This document shows, in pieces, positions 46,287 through 57,596 of a DNA stretch of 64,000 nucleotides (position 1 is its first letter; each line of letters opens with the position of its first letter). The position numbers and the translations under genes are program-made. The notes under the pieces were generated by a model. It saw only the letters and a list, made by a program, of their open reading frames with translations. It searched no databases and had not been told where the DNA came from. Source of the DNA: Eleusine coracana subsp. coracana (lineage: Eukaryota; Streptophyta; Magnoliopsida; Poales; Poaceae); assembly GCA_032690845.1 (NCBI GenBank), contig CM064429.1, forward strand, positions 10,944,569 through 11,008,568, in the 5' to 3' direction.

Positions 46287-46948
46287 GTCATCTCAGCCAA
46301 TTGGGTCATGAGAGTGGTCATCAGTGCCATCTGCTATTTCTGAAGCTCTGCCTGTCCTCTGATGACCTCCATGATCTGATGTCTCTCCTCTACTGCGCTC
46401 TAGATGAAGTCACTCAGGCGTCCTACTAGTGTTGCTACAGTGAGAGTGTCCTTTGTCTTTGTGTCTGTAGGCTAGGGAGGTGCTCCTGTACTGGCTGACT
46501 TAGGAACCACCGTCTCTAGATGAGCTGCCTGCTCATGTCTGACTGGCGGTGACTCCTGCTCCAACTCTCCCGTCTGCTGACTCGAGGCTGACTGCGAACC
46601 CCTGGGGACTCGAGGTGAGTAGCTGGTGGTCACCTCAGGGAACACGTCGTACTCCTCCTCAGTCACTAGTCTCATCCTCCTCAAAAGATGGTAGATGTAA
46701 GGAGCATAGACTAAGTGGCGTCCTCCTAACCTCCTAGAGATAACCTCCTCCATCTCACCAATCAGCAAATCAGCTAAGTCAAATGGTTGTCTCCTCAATA
46801 TAGCTGCTACTGCCCACTGGTGTAGAAGTGTGAACTCCTCTTTGTATCTAGACCTGGGAATGATAGTCCTGGTGACTATCGCTCTGACCACCTTAGCCTC
46901 TGCAGTGAGTCTCACAGGACCTCTCTCAAAGTCTGGAGTGTGCGGTGG

Positions 46949-47278
46949 TGATGAGGACATCCTCCACTATTACCCGCTAGGGCGGTGACCGTGTGAGCCT
47001 CTGAATAATCCCACCTTGCTTAGCTTGGGAGGTGGAAGCCACCTTAAAAGGGAGAGCCACCCTTCCCCTATCAGACTAGTCTTTTAGGGAGATTGGGCCT
47101 TTCCCTGAGTGGGGGCGCCAGAGTTACGGTGCTAAGACTGCGGATTCGGGTCGTGGACCTAGAATCGGATCGGTGTGTCGGGCTTTCGGCAGGAGTTGTG
47201 GTGCTAAGATTGCGGGATTCAGGGAATTCGGATCGGTGTGTCGGGCTTGGTTCCACCCCACCTGGGTCGGATGTATCA
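46949..47278 (+). repeat. TRIM 5' LTR
   Basis: 330 bp. Inside it an imperfect direct repeat of about 60 bp (47112-47172 and 47192-47250) ends each time in CGGATCGGTGTGTCGGGCTT. Confidence 0.95.
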
Positions 47279-47317
47279 TTTGGTATCAGAGCTGGGCCCT
47301 TGTTAAGAAGGGGAGAA

Positions 47318-47647
47318 TGATGAGGACATCCTCCACTATTACCCGCTAGGGCGGTGACCGTGTGAGCCTCTGAATAATCCCACCTTGCTTAGCTTGGGAG
47401 GTGGAAGCCACCTTAAAAGGGAGAGCCACCCTTCCCCTATCAGACTAGTCTTTTAGGGAGATTGGGCCTTTCCCTGAGTGGGGGCGCCAGAGTTACGGTG
47501 CTAAGACTGCGGATTCGGGTCGTGGACCTAGAATCGGATCGGTGTGTCGGGCTTTCGGCAGGAGTTGTGGTGCTAAGATTGCGGGATTCAGGGAATTCGG
47601 ATCGGTGTGTCGGGCTTGGTTCCACCCCACCTGGGTCGGATGTATCA
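47318..47647 (+). repeat. TRIM 3' LTR
   Basis: Reads as identical to 46949-47278 over its full length, implying recent transposition or gene conversion. Confidence 0.95.
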
Positions 47648-48676
47648 GGTGGTGGAAAGGCAATCGACACCATGTCGTCTGGAGGTAGCTTTCCTCCCTG
47701 TGGTCTGCGGGGTGGAGCCAGGGTCCCATAGGCAATCCTGTATAGCTGGAAATTTGAAGAAAGAAGTCTGAAGCTGGCTATGAGATCCTCCCTGGTCACT
47801 CGCTGTGGCTGCCCTCTGAACAAGAACCAGATCTCTGAGCTCCTCTCTATACCTGTATGGAGCAGTAACTAGCTCTATTTGCCCTAGCAAGTACGTGAAG
47901 TACTACTCCATGTCTGTGCCTGTGGCCCTCCTTATGGATGGGTACAACGTGTACTGCTAGGGCACAAACAATCCAGCCTTGCCCTTCCTGGCAAGATAGC
48001 GTCTCAGACCCTCTTCAATCCTCCTCCGGAGGCCTGTCCAGTACGTCTCTCCGGCAGTGGGATCCCTAAGGACTAGAACCCACTGCTCAAAGGAGACCAG
48101 ATGAAACATCTTAAGGTCCTTCACAGGAACCTTAAGAATGTCTATCTCCCCGGTTGCCTCCACAAGTCTCTGCAGCCTCCTCGTGCACACTACATAGGTG
48201 CAACTCGGGTCTCCTGCCCGGTGAGCACTCCTCTACTGTTGTGGCTATGCTGGCTGCTCAGTCTCCTCCTCCTCAAGATCCTCTGACTCCTCAGACTCTG
48301 AGTCTGACTCCTCCTCCTCTGACTCCTCCTATTGCCTGGAGGATCCCAGCTATGTAGGTCTCGATGACCTCTCCTGACAAGAAGTCGGAGTACCCTGCGA
48401 CCACGGTGGCAACTTGATCCCTCTGTATAGCTCTGGCCCTATGGTCCTCTGTCTGGTGCTCCTCCTGTGACCCTGGTCATCTGTCTGAGTACTTGTGATC
48501 AGCAGTGATCCAGGAATCCTGCATGACTGCTCCATGGCCTCTATGTGTTGTGCAACCCTCCTAGACCTCTCTGACTCGGGTCCAGTCTGGTCCTCTTCTT
48601 GCTCTTCTGCTTCTCTGACATCTTGCCCTTGCCCTTATCCTGACCAGAACCTGCCATCTCTGCTACTGCTGACATT

Positions 48677-49203
48677 GTCACTGCACGCACGTAGGTATAG
48701 AAAGGATAAGCACAAACCTATATAAATCTACAAGCATAGCACCGATAGGTAAGAATGTGCAATAGAAATTCAAGCACCGAGATGAAGGACATGATCACTA
48801 GACAAATATGCAAATTAACAGATATGCAGGGAATTAATTGCATCTAGCTTGAGCTAATTACCTTATTAATGCAACTAAACATGGGTAATGCATCAATTAA
48901 GACAACTACTCTAAACCAGGGCATATACGATGAATGGAGAGATAATGGCACAATACCCTGGAGTGAGAAACAACACGCTGAGAAGATGAGCACCCCGGAA
49001 CGCGCTCCGATCACCGGAAAGATGGAACCTTTGACACCGGCAATGGAGGAGGAAGGGAAAGTTGAGACCTTTGCCCTAGGAGAGGTGACCTCAGCTCTAG
49101 GAGGGACTCTAGGGCATGCGCGTGCACAAGGGAGGAGACAAGGCGAGCTAAGGCGACGGCGCACAGCAGAGATGAGGCGCGGAGGAGCGGAAGTGGCAGT
49201 GGC
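48677..49203. other. Non-coding flank left of solo LTR
   Basis: No gene seen. GC content rises toward 49140-49203. It continues beyond the solo LTR at 50107, so both are one older sequence, possibly an LTR. Confidence 0.4.
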
Positions 49204-50106
49204 TGATGTGAACAAGGGTTCCCGATCATCTGAAAGGTTCTTGGTAAGTTGATATGGTCGGAGGCGACACACAAATCAATCCGGCTTCAGAACAGCACGT
49301 TCTAAACCCCGCAATCGTAGCACGACGTCTCCTTTGGTTATCAACCATCCAAAAGACGATTGACCTCGCCGAGAAGGCTAATCCCTGCCTGCAAATCAAG
49401 AACACAAGCAAGAACAACGAAGAATGCAACACAATTGCAGTTGTATGATTAAACTCTCGAAGTTGGGGTCTCACAAACCGATGAACGGTAAAACTGTTTA
49501 TGGACAGAATTGATCTAAGCAAAACCCCAAACCCTAATGAAGAGGTGGCGGCTGTATATGAGGACCCTAGGGTCCTGCAAGACCCCCTGGATGCAGCCCT
49601 AAGTGGGCTCAACTCGATACATGGCCCAAAGACCGATTACGGTATCGCAGCACCAGGACAGATTCTGGAAGTCGAATTGTTTTGGCGATTGCCGACGGCT
49701 CGGGACCAATTTTGACATGGGACCAGTTGGGTTGGAAAGGGCTTTTCGTTATATTTCCAGGCATATATAGAACGTCCAAATCCAAGTCCGTATGCGTCCT
49801 AGGCATCCGTTTTAGTGCAGACTGGTCCTGAGCTCCGACACAGACTCGAAGTCGGTTTTGATTGGGCCTCCACCTTGGCTTGGACGTCCTTGCTGGCCCA
49901 TCACGTCTCCAATCACCTCTCCAGCTATCTCATCATCATCTCCATGGTTTCTAACAACAATTAATTCATTAGGTACCAATCTATTCTCAAAATCACATAA
50001 AGGAATCATTAGAAACAAGCTCACCCGTAAATTCAGTTGTCGCGCATGAACTTGCATTTTGGTTGGCGGAGTGCTGGGTGTATCCATAAGGGTGATGTCC
50101 TCATCG
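49204..50106 (-). mobile_element. Solo LTR of Gypsy family A1
   Basis: On + TGATGTGAACAAGGG ... GTCCTCATCG, 903 bp, A1-type (shares CAGCACTCCGCCAACC wording with 3966-3981, complemented). TSD GTGGC/GCGGC with one mismatch (49199-49203, 50107-50111); the last LTR base is A to G. Confidence 0.85.
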
Positions 50107-51150
50107 GCGGCGCTGCTATGCGGCTCGGGTTCACGGGTGCGTGGCTGCGTGGTGCGGTGACGGCAAGCGGTGGCGAAGGGACGGTGGCGCGGCATGGACG
50201 AGATAGAGGCGAGGTCGGCGAGGTGGAGGGAGCATCGGTGGCGAGTTCTGTGTGGGGACTCGGCGTTGAGGATGGGAACGAAGAACAAAACAATCGGCTC
50301 TGACGAATTTTGACCTTGGTCAATTTTCCACGAACAGCTGAGATCACGCGAGGAATCGATCAGCGGTCACAGATCAAAGAGAAACTGACGTTTCAATAAT
50401 AGTGACCGGACGGTATGGTCTTTAGACCGGATTGTCTGGTCAGCTTCAAGTCTGTTGGCACTGGTGCAGACCGGACAGTACGGTCTCAAGGACCATTCTG
50501 TCCGGTATCTACGACCAGACTCACCGAGCCACTGTGCACAGAGGCACTGACCGGACTGTATGGCCCGAAGATCGGATGGTACGGTCACTAACAGAGCATC
50601 GCTGAATCATGAAATTTCTCCATTTTCCAATTTCCCTCACTTAATACCCAAATAAACACTACACTTGGAACATGAAGGGAACTCTCAAACACTCTTTTTC
50701 AAATAGTGGCTCTTTACGGCCTTATAATTTACGTAAATACCAAATGAAGAATCGAGCAAATAAGAACCAAGGCGAATAAGAACCAAATGGGTATGTGTGA
50801 GCCTTAGTCCATGAACCGCGCGAGTGGGTTTAACCTCGGAGTTCATAAGAGCTTGCTCAATGGGCATGAAGCACAATCCTTTCTTTTGGTCACACTTGCG
50901 GAGATGTAATCTCATATAGATCATGAGGCACAAAAATCTCCAAATGTGACAAGCCTCCTTTGTGTTTCCAATATGATGCATGCAACAAGCATTTTATATA
51001 TGCAATGAAAGTAAATATGTCAGGCGAATGCAAGTAATATTAAAACAAGACACAAAGGAAACCTAACAATGTCAAGTTTGAACCCCTCTCAAGCTTACTC
51101 ACTATAAGCCATACCCTTGCCTTGAGAAAAGCCAAACCACCATCTCAAGC
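50107..51150 (-). repeat. LTR-like sequence with CCGGAC-type palindromes
   Basis: 50398-50590 carries several ACCGGACNGTAYGGTC-like words similar to those of the S LTR. At 51151-51162 the complement GCAAGGGGGAGT looks like a PPT, so the sequence to its left would be the 3' LTR of a - strand element whose gag fragment is at 51429-52573. LTR limits were not resolved. Confidence 0.45.
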
Positions 51151-51428
51151 ACTCCCCCTTGCTTATAGCTATCTTGAGTGGGTTAGACATTGACTAGTTT
51201 TTATGTGTTTTTCTTTTAGTTATTTACACATGCAAGGATGCAAAGCATACTAGTCACAAAGGAGTCCTAATTACCATGCAATGCAAGAGAAGGAAAAACA
51301 CACTACAACTACCAAGAACTAACACGGTTACCTCCTTCATGAGTAGATATGACGTTGAGGTCCATGTCACTTGTGGTGGACTTCACTTGATCTTCATGAA
51401 GCTCCCGGTTCACCACCACCACCATCTT

Positions 51429-52573
51429 CTAGGTCTTGTTCTTAGGCACCCACTTGTACTTCATTGACCTCACAAGATCAACAATGCACTTAGTCACCCA
51501 TATGCTCTTGACCTTTCTCTTCTTGTTTGGTGGTCTCAAAGCCTTGGCATTCACCTTGCCATCCGTGTTCCTAAAAAGCTTGAAATGTGTGTTCTCATGG
51601 AACAAGTTAGCATTAGGCAAAACATTGGAACTTCTCACCATACGACAATCCTTGATGGTGTGGCCATCCTTGCAACACCTCTCGCAATAGTAGTCATCAG
51701 CGAGTAGGGGCTTGATCCATGCTGGACTAGAGTCACTTGTCCCGATGATGTCGATAGCGGCGGGATATGAGCCAAGTTCCCAGTGGGAGACATAGTTCAG
51801 AAGTTTTTTCATAAGAATCTCCTTGTGGATGGCTCTACCATGTGTCAGCCTCTCGAAACCGTCCATTACCATCTTCCTCTCTTCCTTGAGCTCGTGATAT
51901 TCCTCCAAAACAAATGGCTCAAAAGAAGAAACCTCGACCGAGGTGGTTAGTTCATCACACATAGTAGAAGCATCACTCTTGGATGAACTAGAGGAGGGAG
52001 AGGCAAGGTTATCAACATTGAAGGCCTCAAAAGTAAGTTCAAGGGCCTCATACTTCTCACGTAGCTCTACATGATCACCTTTGAGTTTGTCATAACTCTT
52101 CTTTAGGGCCTCATGAGATGTGACAAGGTCCTTGAGCTCACTCTCAAGCTCACCAACACGGACCTTAGCCAACTTACACTCTTTTCTTACCACATCTAAC
52201 ATTTTTGATTTCTTGATGGTGATGTTGCAGGCTTGCTCAAGCATACTCCAAAGCTCGGCAAAGAAGAGCTCCTCATCATCGCTATCGTCACTGCTCTCAT
52301 CCTCACTCTCCCCAAGTTGGCTCGTGGCCACGAGGCACATGGGAGGTGGAGGAATAGCTCATGGTGATGTGGACTTGATCATGGCTAGGCCGGACACTTC
52401 TTCATCACTTGACGAGGAGGACTCATCACTCGAGTTGTCACTTATCCACTCTCCAACAAGTGCCTTACGTGAGAACTTCTTCTTGTGGTCTTGAGCTTTG
52501 CCCTTGCCTTAGCTCTTGTCCTTGTTGAAGTATTTCTTCTTCTTTTGCTTGGCTTTGGTGTCTTCTTCTTCAT
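51429..52573 (-). pseudogene. Copia-type gag C-terminal region
   Basis: The frame from 52340 to 51429 (303 codons) has an acidic Ser/Asp/Glu start (ESEDESSDDSDDEELFF), a coiled coil (residues 45-105), a CERCCKDGHTIKDC zinc knuckle (C-X2-C-X4-H-X4-C; about residue 220) and the ending KYKWVPKNKT seen in Copia gags. Upstream (52573-52341) a lysine-rich segment reads in another frame. The protease and pol that should follow are absent; the PPT-like site comes about 270 bp later. Confidence 0.65.
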
Positions 52574-52820
52574 CATCATCTCCTGATCCTCTCCATGGTT
52601 CCCAACTCCTTCTCCCATCATCTCCTGGTCCTCTCCATGGTTCCTAATCATAAAATAATCATTAGGTAGCAAACCATTCTCAAAAGTAACATATAGCAAA
52701 GAACGTAGGAACGAGCTCACCTCTAAATTTAGTCGTCATGCACGAGCTCTAGTCATTGGACCTTGCAAGTCCAGTATTGGAGGAGTGTTGTGTGTATCCA
52801 TAGGAGTGATGTCCTCATCA
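52574..52820 (-). repeat. A2-b 3' LTR fragment
   Basis: On - starts TGATGAGGACATCACTCC at 52820 after PPT AAGAGGGGGAGGA (52821-52833); the rest of the LTR is missing beyond 52574. Confidence 0.85.
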
Positions 52821-54110
52821 TCCTCCCCCTCTTGAAGTGGAGTCGTCCTCGACTCAAGCTCATCCTCTTCTCCCAAGTATGGTTTCAAATCTGAAATGTT
52901 AAAAGTAGGACTAACCCTGAACTCGGGAGGCAACTCAAGTTTGTATGCATTATCATTAATCTTCTCCATTATTTTGAATGGACCATCAGCTCTAGGCATT
53001 AGTTTAGACTTTCTCAATTCTGGAAATCTATCCTTCCTCAAGTGTAACCACACTAAATCTCCTACATCAAGCTTTACTTCCTTTCTACCTTAACTACTAG
53101 TAATTTTATACTTTTCATTCATCTTTTCAATGCTAAGTCTAGTGGTCTCATGCATTTGCAAAATAAATTCAGCATGCTCCTTAGCATCAACATGAACTCT
53201 CTCATTAATAGGTAGAGGAAGTATATCAAGTGGAGTACGGGGATCAAAACCATACACTACCTTGAAGGGACTTACCTTGATAGTAGAATGTGTTGCCCGA
53301 TTATAAGCAAACTCAACATGAGGAAAGCATTCTTCCCATTGCTTCAAATTTTTCTTCAAAATAGCTCTCAACATAGTGCCCAAAGTATGGTTCACAACCT
53401 CAGTTTGTCCATCAGATTGTGGATGACAAGTTGTAGAAAATAGCAACTTTGTACCCAACTTATTCCAAAGCGTGCGCCAAAAATGACTCAAGAATTTTGC
53501 ATCATGATCTGAAACAATAGTAGAAGGCATACCATGCAAACGTACAATTTCTTTGAAAAAGAGGTCAGCAATATAACTAGCATCATCAGTTTTATGACAT
53601 GGTATAAAGTGTGCCATCTTGGAAAAATGATCCACAACAACAAAAATGCTATCGCTCCCCCTCTTAGTCCTAGGCAGTCCTAAAACAAAGTCCATAGAAA
53701 TATCCGCCCAAGGAATAGAAGGAACGGGAAGTGGCATGTATAAACCATGTGGATTCAATCGAGACTTAGCTTTTTGACATGTAGTGCAGCGAGCAACAAA
53801 ATGCACAACATCTTTCCTCATCCTTGGCCAAAAGAAGTGTGTGGCCAAAATATCCTTCGTCTTCTTAGCACCAAAATGACCCATCAATCCACCTCCATGC
53901 GCCTCCTGCAACAACAAAAGATGAAAGGAACCAACTGGAATGCATAGGCGGTTAGCTCTAAACAAGAAACCATCATTAAACACAAATTTGTTCCAAGCAC
54001 GACCTTCTTTACAGTGCAGCAATACATCTTTAAAATCAACATCAGCAACATATTGTTCTTTAATTGCCTCAAGTCCAAAAATTCTACAATCAAGTTGAGA
54101 CAACAAAGTA
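52736..54110 (-). pseudogene. A2-b integrase with LTR-encoded tail
   Basis: Open from 54106 to 53090: zinc-binding region (HGGGLMGHFG with CTTCQKAKS), catalytic core with MDFVLGLP, IVSDHDAKFLS and SDGQTEVVNHTLGT (D, D, E all present), and a core end YGFDPRTPLDILPLP. After stops near 53095 the C-terminal module (GDLVWLHLRKDRFPEL; ISDLKPYLGE) runs through the PPT into the LTR, ending in the basic GPMTRARA. No chromodomain was seen; an LTR-overlapping C-terminus of this kind is described for CRM elements, which target centromeres. The targeting role here is inference only. Confidence 0.8.
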
Positions 54111-54112
54111 TA

Positions 54113-56090
54113 TCACCTAGATAAAGCATCAGCAATCATATTATCCTTCCTTTTCTTATGTTTAATAATATAAGGAAAAGACTCAATAAACTCAACCCAT
54201 TTAGCATGTCTATGGTTCAAATTGCATTGAGAACGAATATACTTAAGTGATTCATGATCAGAATGAGTAACAAATTCTTTAGGCAACAAATAATGACGCC
54301 ACATCTCTAAAGAACGTACAAGTGCATATAGTTTCTTATCATACATGAAATAATTCAAAACAGGCGCAGTAATTTTCTCACTAAAGTATGCAACAGGTTT
54401 ACCATTTTGCATCAAAACACCACAAATGCCTATACCACTAGCATCACATTCAAGCTCAAAAGTCTTAACAAAATTGGGTAATTGCAGCAATGGTGCATGT
54501 GTAAGTTTGTCCTTCAAAGCATCAAAAGGCTCATAATGTATCTTACCAAAATGGAAGTCAACGCCCTTCTTTGTCAACTCATGCAATGGTGCAGCAATGG
54601 TGCTGAAATCTTTGACAAAGCGGCGGTAGAAACCTGCAAGACCAAGAAAACTCCTCACCTATGTGATAGTTTTTGGTACAGGCCAGCTCTTTATGGCTTC
54701 AATCATCGCCTCATCCACCTCAATTCCCTGTGGAGTCACAACATAGCCAAGAAAAGAGACTCAATCCGTGCAAAAGGTGCACTTCTCAAGGTTACCAAAT
54801 AAACGTGCAACTCGCAAAGCATCAAAAACAGCACGCAAATAAATCATATGATCATCCATGGATTTGCTATAAATCAAGATATCATCAAAGTAAACAACCA
54901 CAAATTTGACAATAAAAGGTCTTAAAACCTCATTCATCAAACGCATGAAAGTACTAGGTGCATTAGTTAACCCAAACGGCATTACTAACCAATACAACCC
55001 GAATTTGGTTTTGAAAGTTGTTTTCCATTCATCTCCAAGTTTCATTCTAATTTGATGGTAGCCACTACGCAAATCAATTTTAGTGAAAATTATAGCACCA
55101 CATAACTCATCAAGCATGTCGTCTAGCCTAGGAATAGGATGACGATACCTAATGGTAATGTTATTAATGGCTCTACAATCTACACACATACGTCAAGAAC
55201 CATCTTTCTTAGGAACCAAAAGTACAAGAACAGCACAAGGACTAAGTGATTGACGAACATACCCGTGATCCAAAAGGTTTTGGACTTGTCGTTGTATCTC
55301 CTTAGTCTCCTCAGAGTTGGTCCTATAAGCAACACGGTTTGGCAAACTAGCACCAGGAATCAAATCAATTTGATGCTCAATCCCTCTCAAAGGTGGCAAT
55401 CCTGGGGGTATCTTAGCTGAGAAAACAACCTCATACTCCTGCAAAAGGTAAGTGATAGTGGGAGGCAAAGCACTAGAAGCAATATCACCAAGCGAAAACA
55501 AGGCTTGTTTGCATATCAAAGCATAGCAAATATCATCAACAGAAATTTCAGCAAACTTAGATTTTGTGGCAAGACATGAACGACCTTGTAATTTAATTCC
55601 AGCACCCTTAGAACTTGAAAAGTCATTAACATTAACATTACTAGGTGTAGAATCAGAATTAATAGGTTGCTGAATTTCAGGGCCTTTATTTTTCAAACTA
55701 GCAGCTCTTTCTAAATCAGCTTGTACAATTTCAGCAGGGGTCATTGGTAATAAAGTAATTTCAGTTCCTTTATGCATAAAAGTGTACTTATTACTTTTAC
55801 CATGGTGTACAGGATCATTATCAAATTTCCAAGGTCTACCCAATAAAAGTGAATATGCTTGCATGGGTACAACATCACAATCAACAGAATCCACATAAGA
55901 ACCAATGGACAAAGGAACTCTACAAGTTTGTATTACCTTAGCTTTTCCAGAGTCATTTAACCACTGAATGTAGTATGGATGTAGATGTGGGAGTGTGGTC
56001 AAATCAAGCTTCTTAACCATATCAGAACTCATCAAATTGTTGCAGCTTCCTCCATCAATGATGACACGTGCTCAACGGTTCTTGATGACG
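54113..56090 (-). pseudogene. A2-b protease end, reverse transcriptase and RNase H
   Basis: Protease VIIDGGS remnant near 56058, followed by block 56035-55193 (IVPMQA equivalent VVPMQAYSLLLGRPW; MTPAEIVQAD). A W-to-stop change (TGA at 55190-55192) occurs inside the RT motif WRMCVDCRAIN. RT continues with FTKIDLRSGYHQIRM and VVYFDDILIYS to 54761. A frameshift/stop region precedes RNase H (54658-54113; ELECDASGIG, SDHESLKYIRSQ). Closely matches A2-a. Confidence 0.82.
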
Positions 56091-56407
56091 AAGAAAATCT
56101 GGAACAAGTTGGTGTTTGTGTTGGTGTTGTTGTTGGTATTGGTATTGATGGTCTTGTGAGCGGTCTCCAATTCGACAACCTGATCGGTTAACTTAGAGAC
56201 TCTCTTATCCAACCGCTTTATGCTTTCTCCCAGGTGAAGCTTGGTGACGGCGTCGATGACGGCACTGGTGATCGTCTCTGCCAAATCACTCTGGACCGCC
56301 TGCAAAGCCTTCTGTAGCTGACTTTGGCTCACGCACTCATCAAATTTTGAGGGTGAAGCACCCTCTCCATCGCTTCCTGACATCAGAAACACCAAAACAG
56401 GAAACAA
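56091..56407 (-). pseudogene. A2-b gag N-terminus
   Basis: Probable start at the second Met (MSGSDGEGASPSKF) near 56383; a short coiled coil (KRLDKRVSKLTDQVVELE) and an Asn-Thr repeat follow, after which a deletion joins to NLFQIFFVIKNR, just before the protease site. The CCHC knuckle and Gag core are gone. Confidence 0.7.
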
Positions 56408-57578
56408 AAAGTGAAGATTATCCCTACAAAACTACTAAACAGTGGTGCCTCTCAACACAGCAAAAGAAAGCTTCTTGTAAAGCTCTTACAAAGTTCTGAA
56501 AACAACAAAACAAAGGATACCAAGGAGGTGTGTTCCACGATTGCAAGGGTTACAAAATAACATATGTGTTGTCCAGTAGAAGTATGTAGAGCTAGGAAGG
56601 CCAAATATATATATGTGAGTGACACACAAATCAAAAATAGACAGTAAAGCTGAATAAGTGCCCAAGTAACTTATTCCTAGTTGTTGGTCTAACTATGTCC
56701 TAGAATAGTAGTGATAGCAAAGAAGAAATAAGGAGACAAAGGCACACAGTCGAGAATAGGGGGCTAAGTGTAAAACAGTCAAACTCAGAAATTCCAGGGG
56801 GGTAGATGGAGCACTAGTAGAAATCCTAAATTTATTTTTTTTTATTTTATTTTTTTGATATTTTTTTCCAACTCACTAGCAAAGGGGGAGAAAAAAAAAT
56901 TTCAGCTCAAACAGAGCTAGGACGTGGCCTACAGAAAATCTTGAAGTTTTAGAAAACGTCGGGTTTCAACTTGAATGAATTTTTTCTTTATCTTTCCGAT
57001 TTTTTTTGAATTTTTTGATAAGGGCACACAAGACGTAGCCAAGTGTGGGTCACCTCAACCTTTTGTCAAGAATCTCCTGTAAAAAGTTCAGCCAAAACGG
57101 ACAACCGAGCGAAAAGTTATGGTCGTTTTACCGAAGGGGTGTTGGAATCGGTTATAAAGAAACCCGGGGTTTGAGTGAAACCCGAGTCGGGTTTGGGGCC
57201 GGGTAGGGATTTCTTTGGCGGGGTGGATGCAGCGGAAAGTGGAATTTGTGAGAATTGGTCCAAGGTGTTGGGTTTAGGGTGGGATTAGGGTGAGCGTGGT
57301 GATCAATCAACCCTAGCACACAAAGCCGACAAAATCGAGGATGGTGAAGGGGATGGCGGCTAGGGTTGCAAGGAAAACACTACTGAAGATAAAAACACAA
57401 ACTAAACTAGTGACTAAACAAGAACTAGGGCACAAACTCAACACTACAGACTCTGAAATTGAAATATGCAAAGGCTAAACACGTGGTTATGGGCGGGGGA
57501 AAAAATTGGCTTTTCTGTGGACGATAGGAAGAACACGAAAACAAAACTAAAGAGTAGTGCGAACCTGACGGTGCACCT
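56408..57578 (-). other. A2-b untranslated leader
   Basis: No credible gene. 56870-57578 matches 35390-36100 of A2-a; 56408-56870 is the part A2-a has lost. T/A runs at 56830-56870. Confidence 0.65.
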
Positions 57579-57581
57579 GAA

Positions 57582-57594
57582 GCTCTGATTACCA
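57582..57594 (-). other. Primer-binding site of A2-b
   Basis: On - TGGTAATCAGAGC, as in A2-a. Confidence 0.7.
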
Positions 57595-57596
57595 CT

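Larger units (their letters stand above)
46949..47647 (+). mobile_element. TRIM: miniature LTR retrotransposon, 699 bp
   Basis: Two 330-bp LTRs (46949-47278, 47318-47647) that read as identical, separated by only 39 bp that hold a perfect PBS TGGTATCAGAGC (47281-47292) and PPT AAGAAGGGGAGAA (47305-47317). TSD GGTGG at 46944-46948 and 47648-47652. No coding capacity. LTR ends TGATGAGGACATC ... ATCA, PBS and PPT agree with families A1/A2, so it probably uses their proteins. Orientation is set by PBS and PPT order. Confidence 0.95.
46290..48676 (-). pseudogene. Gag-like retrotransposon ORF split by a TRIM
   Basis: On - starts MSAVAEMAGSGQDKGKGKMS, followed after frameshifts by RLVEATGEIDILKVPVKDL (48165-48110), WTGLRRRIEEGLRRYLARKG and EDLIASFRLLSSNFQLYRIA. 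It continues past the TRIM (46949-47647) with LTAEAKVVRAIVTRTIIP and MEEVISRRLGGRHLVYAPY. The style is that of the plant-specific putative transposon protein domain in retrotransposon gag ORFs. The TRIM entered at a Pro-Pro codon pair (GGTGG on +). Several stops, and an abrupt end at element G. Confidence 0.5.

Noticed and set aside
46549..46737. + strand ORFs within 46472-48676
   Set aside because: Shadows of the - strand gag-like frame, which has the recognisable protein pattern.
46949..47647. Simple tandem duplication instead of a TRIM
   Set aside because: The 39-bp spacer contains PBS then PPT in the right order, and a 5-bp TSD flanks the whole unit.
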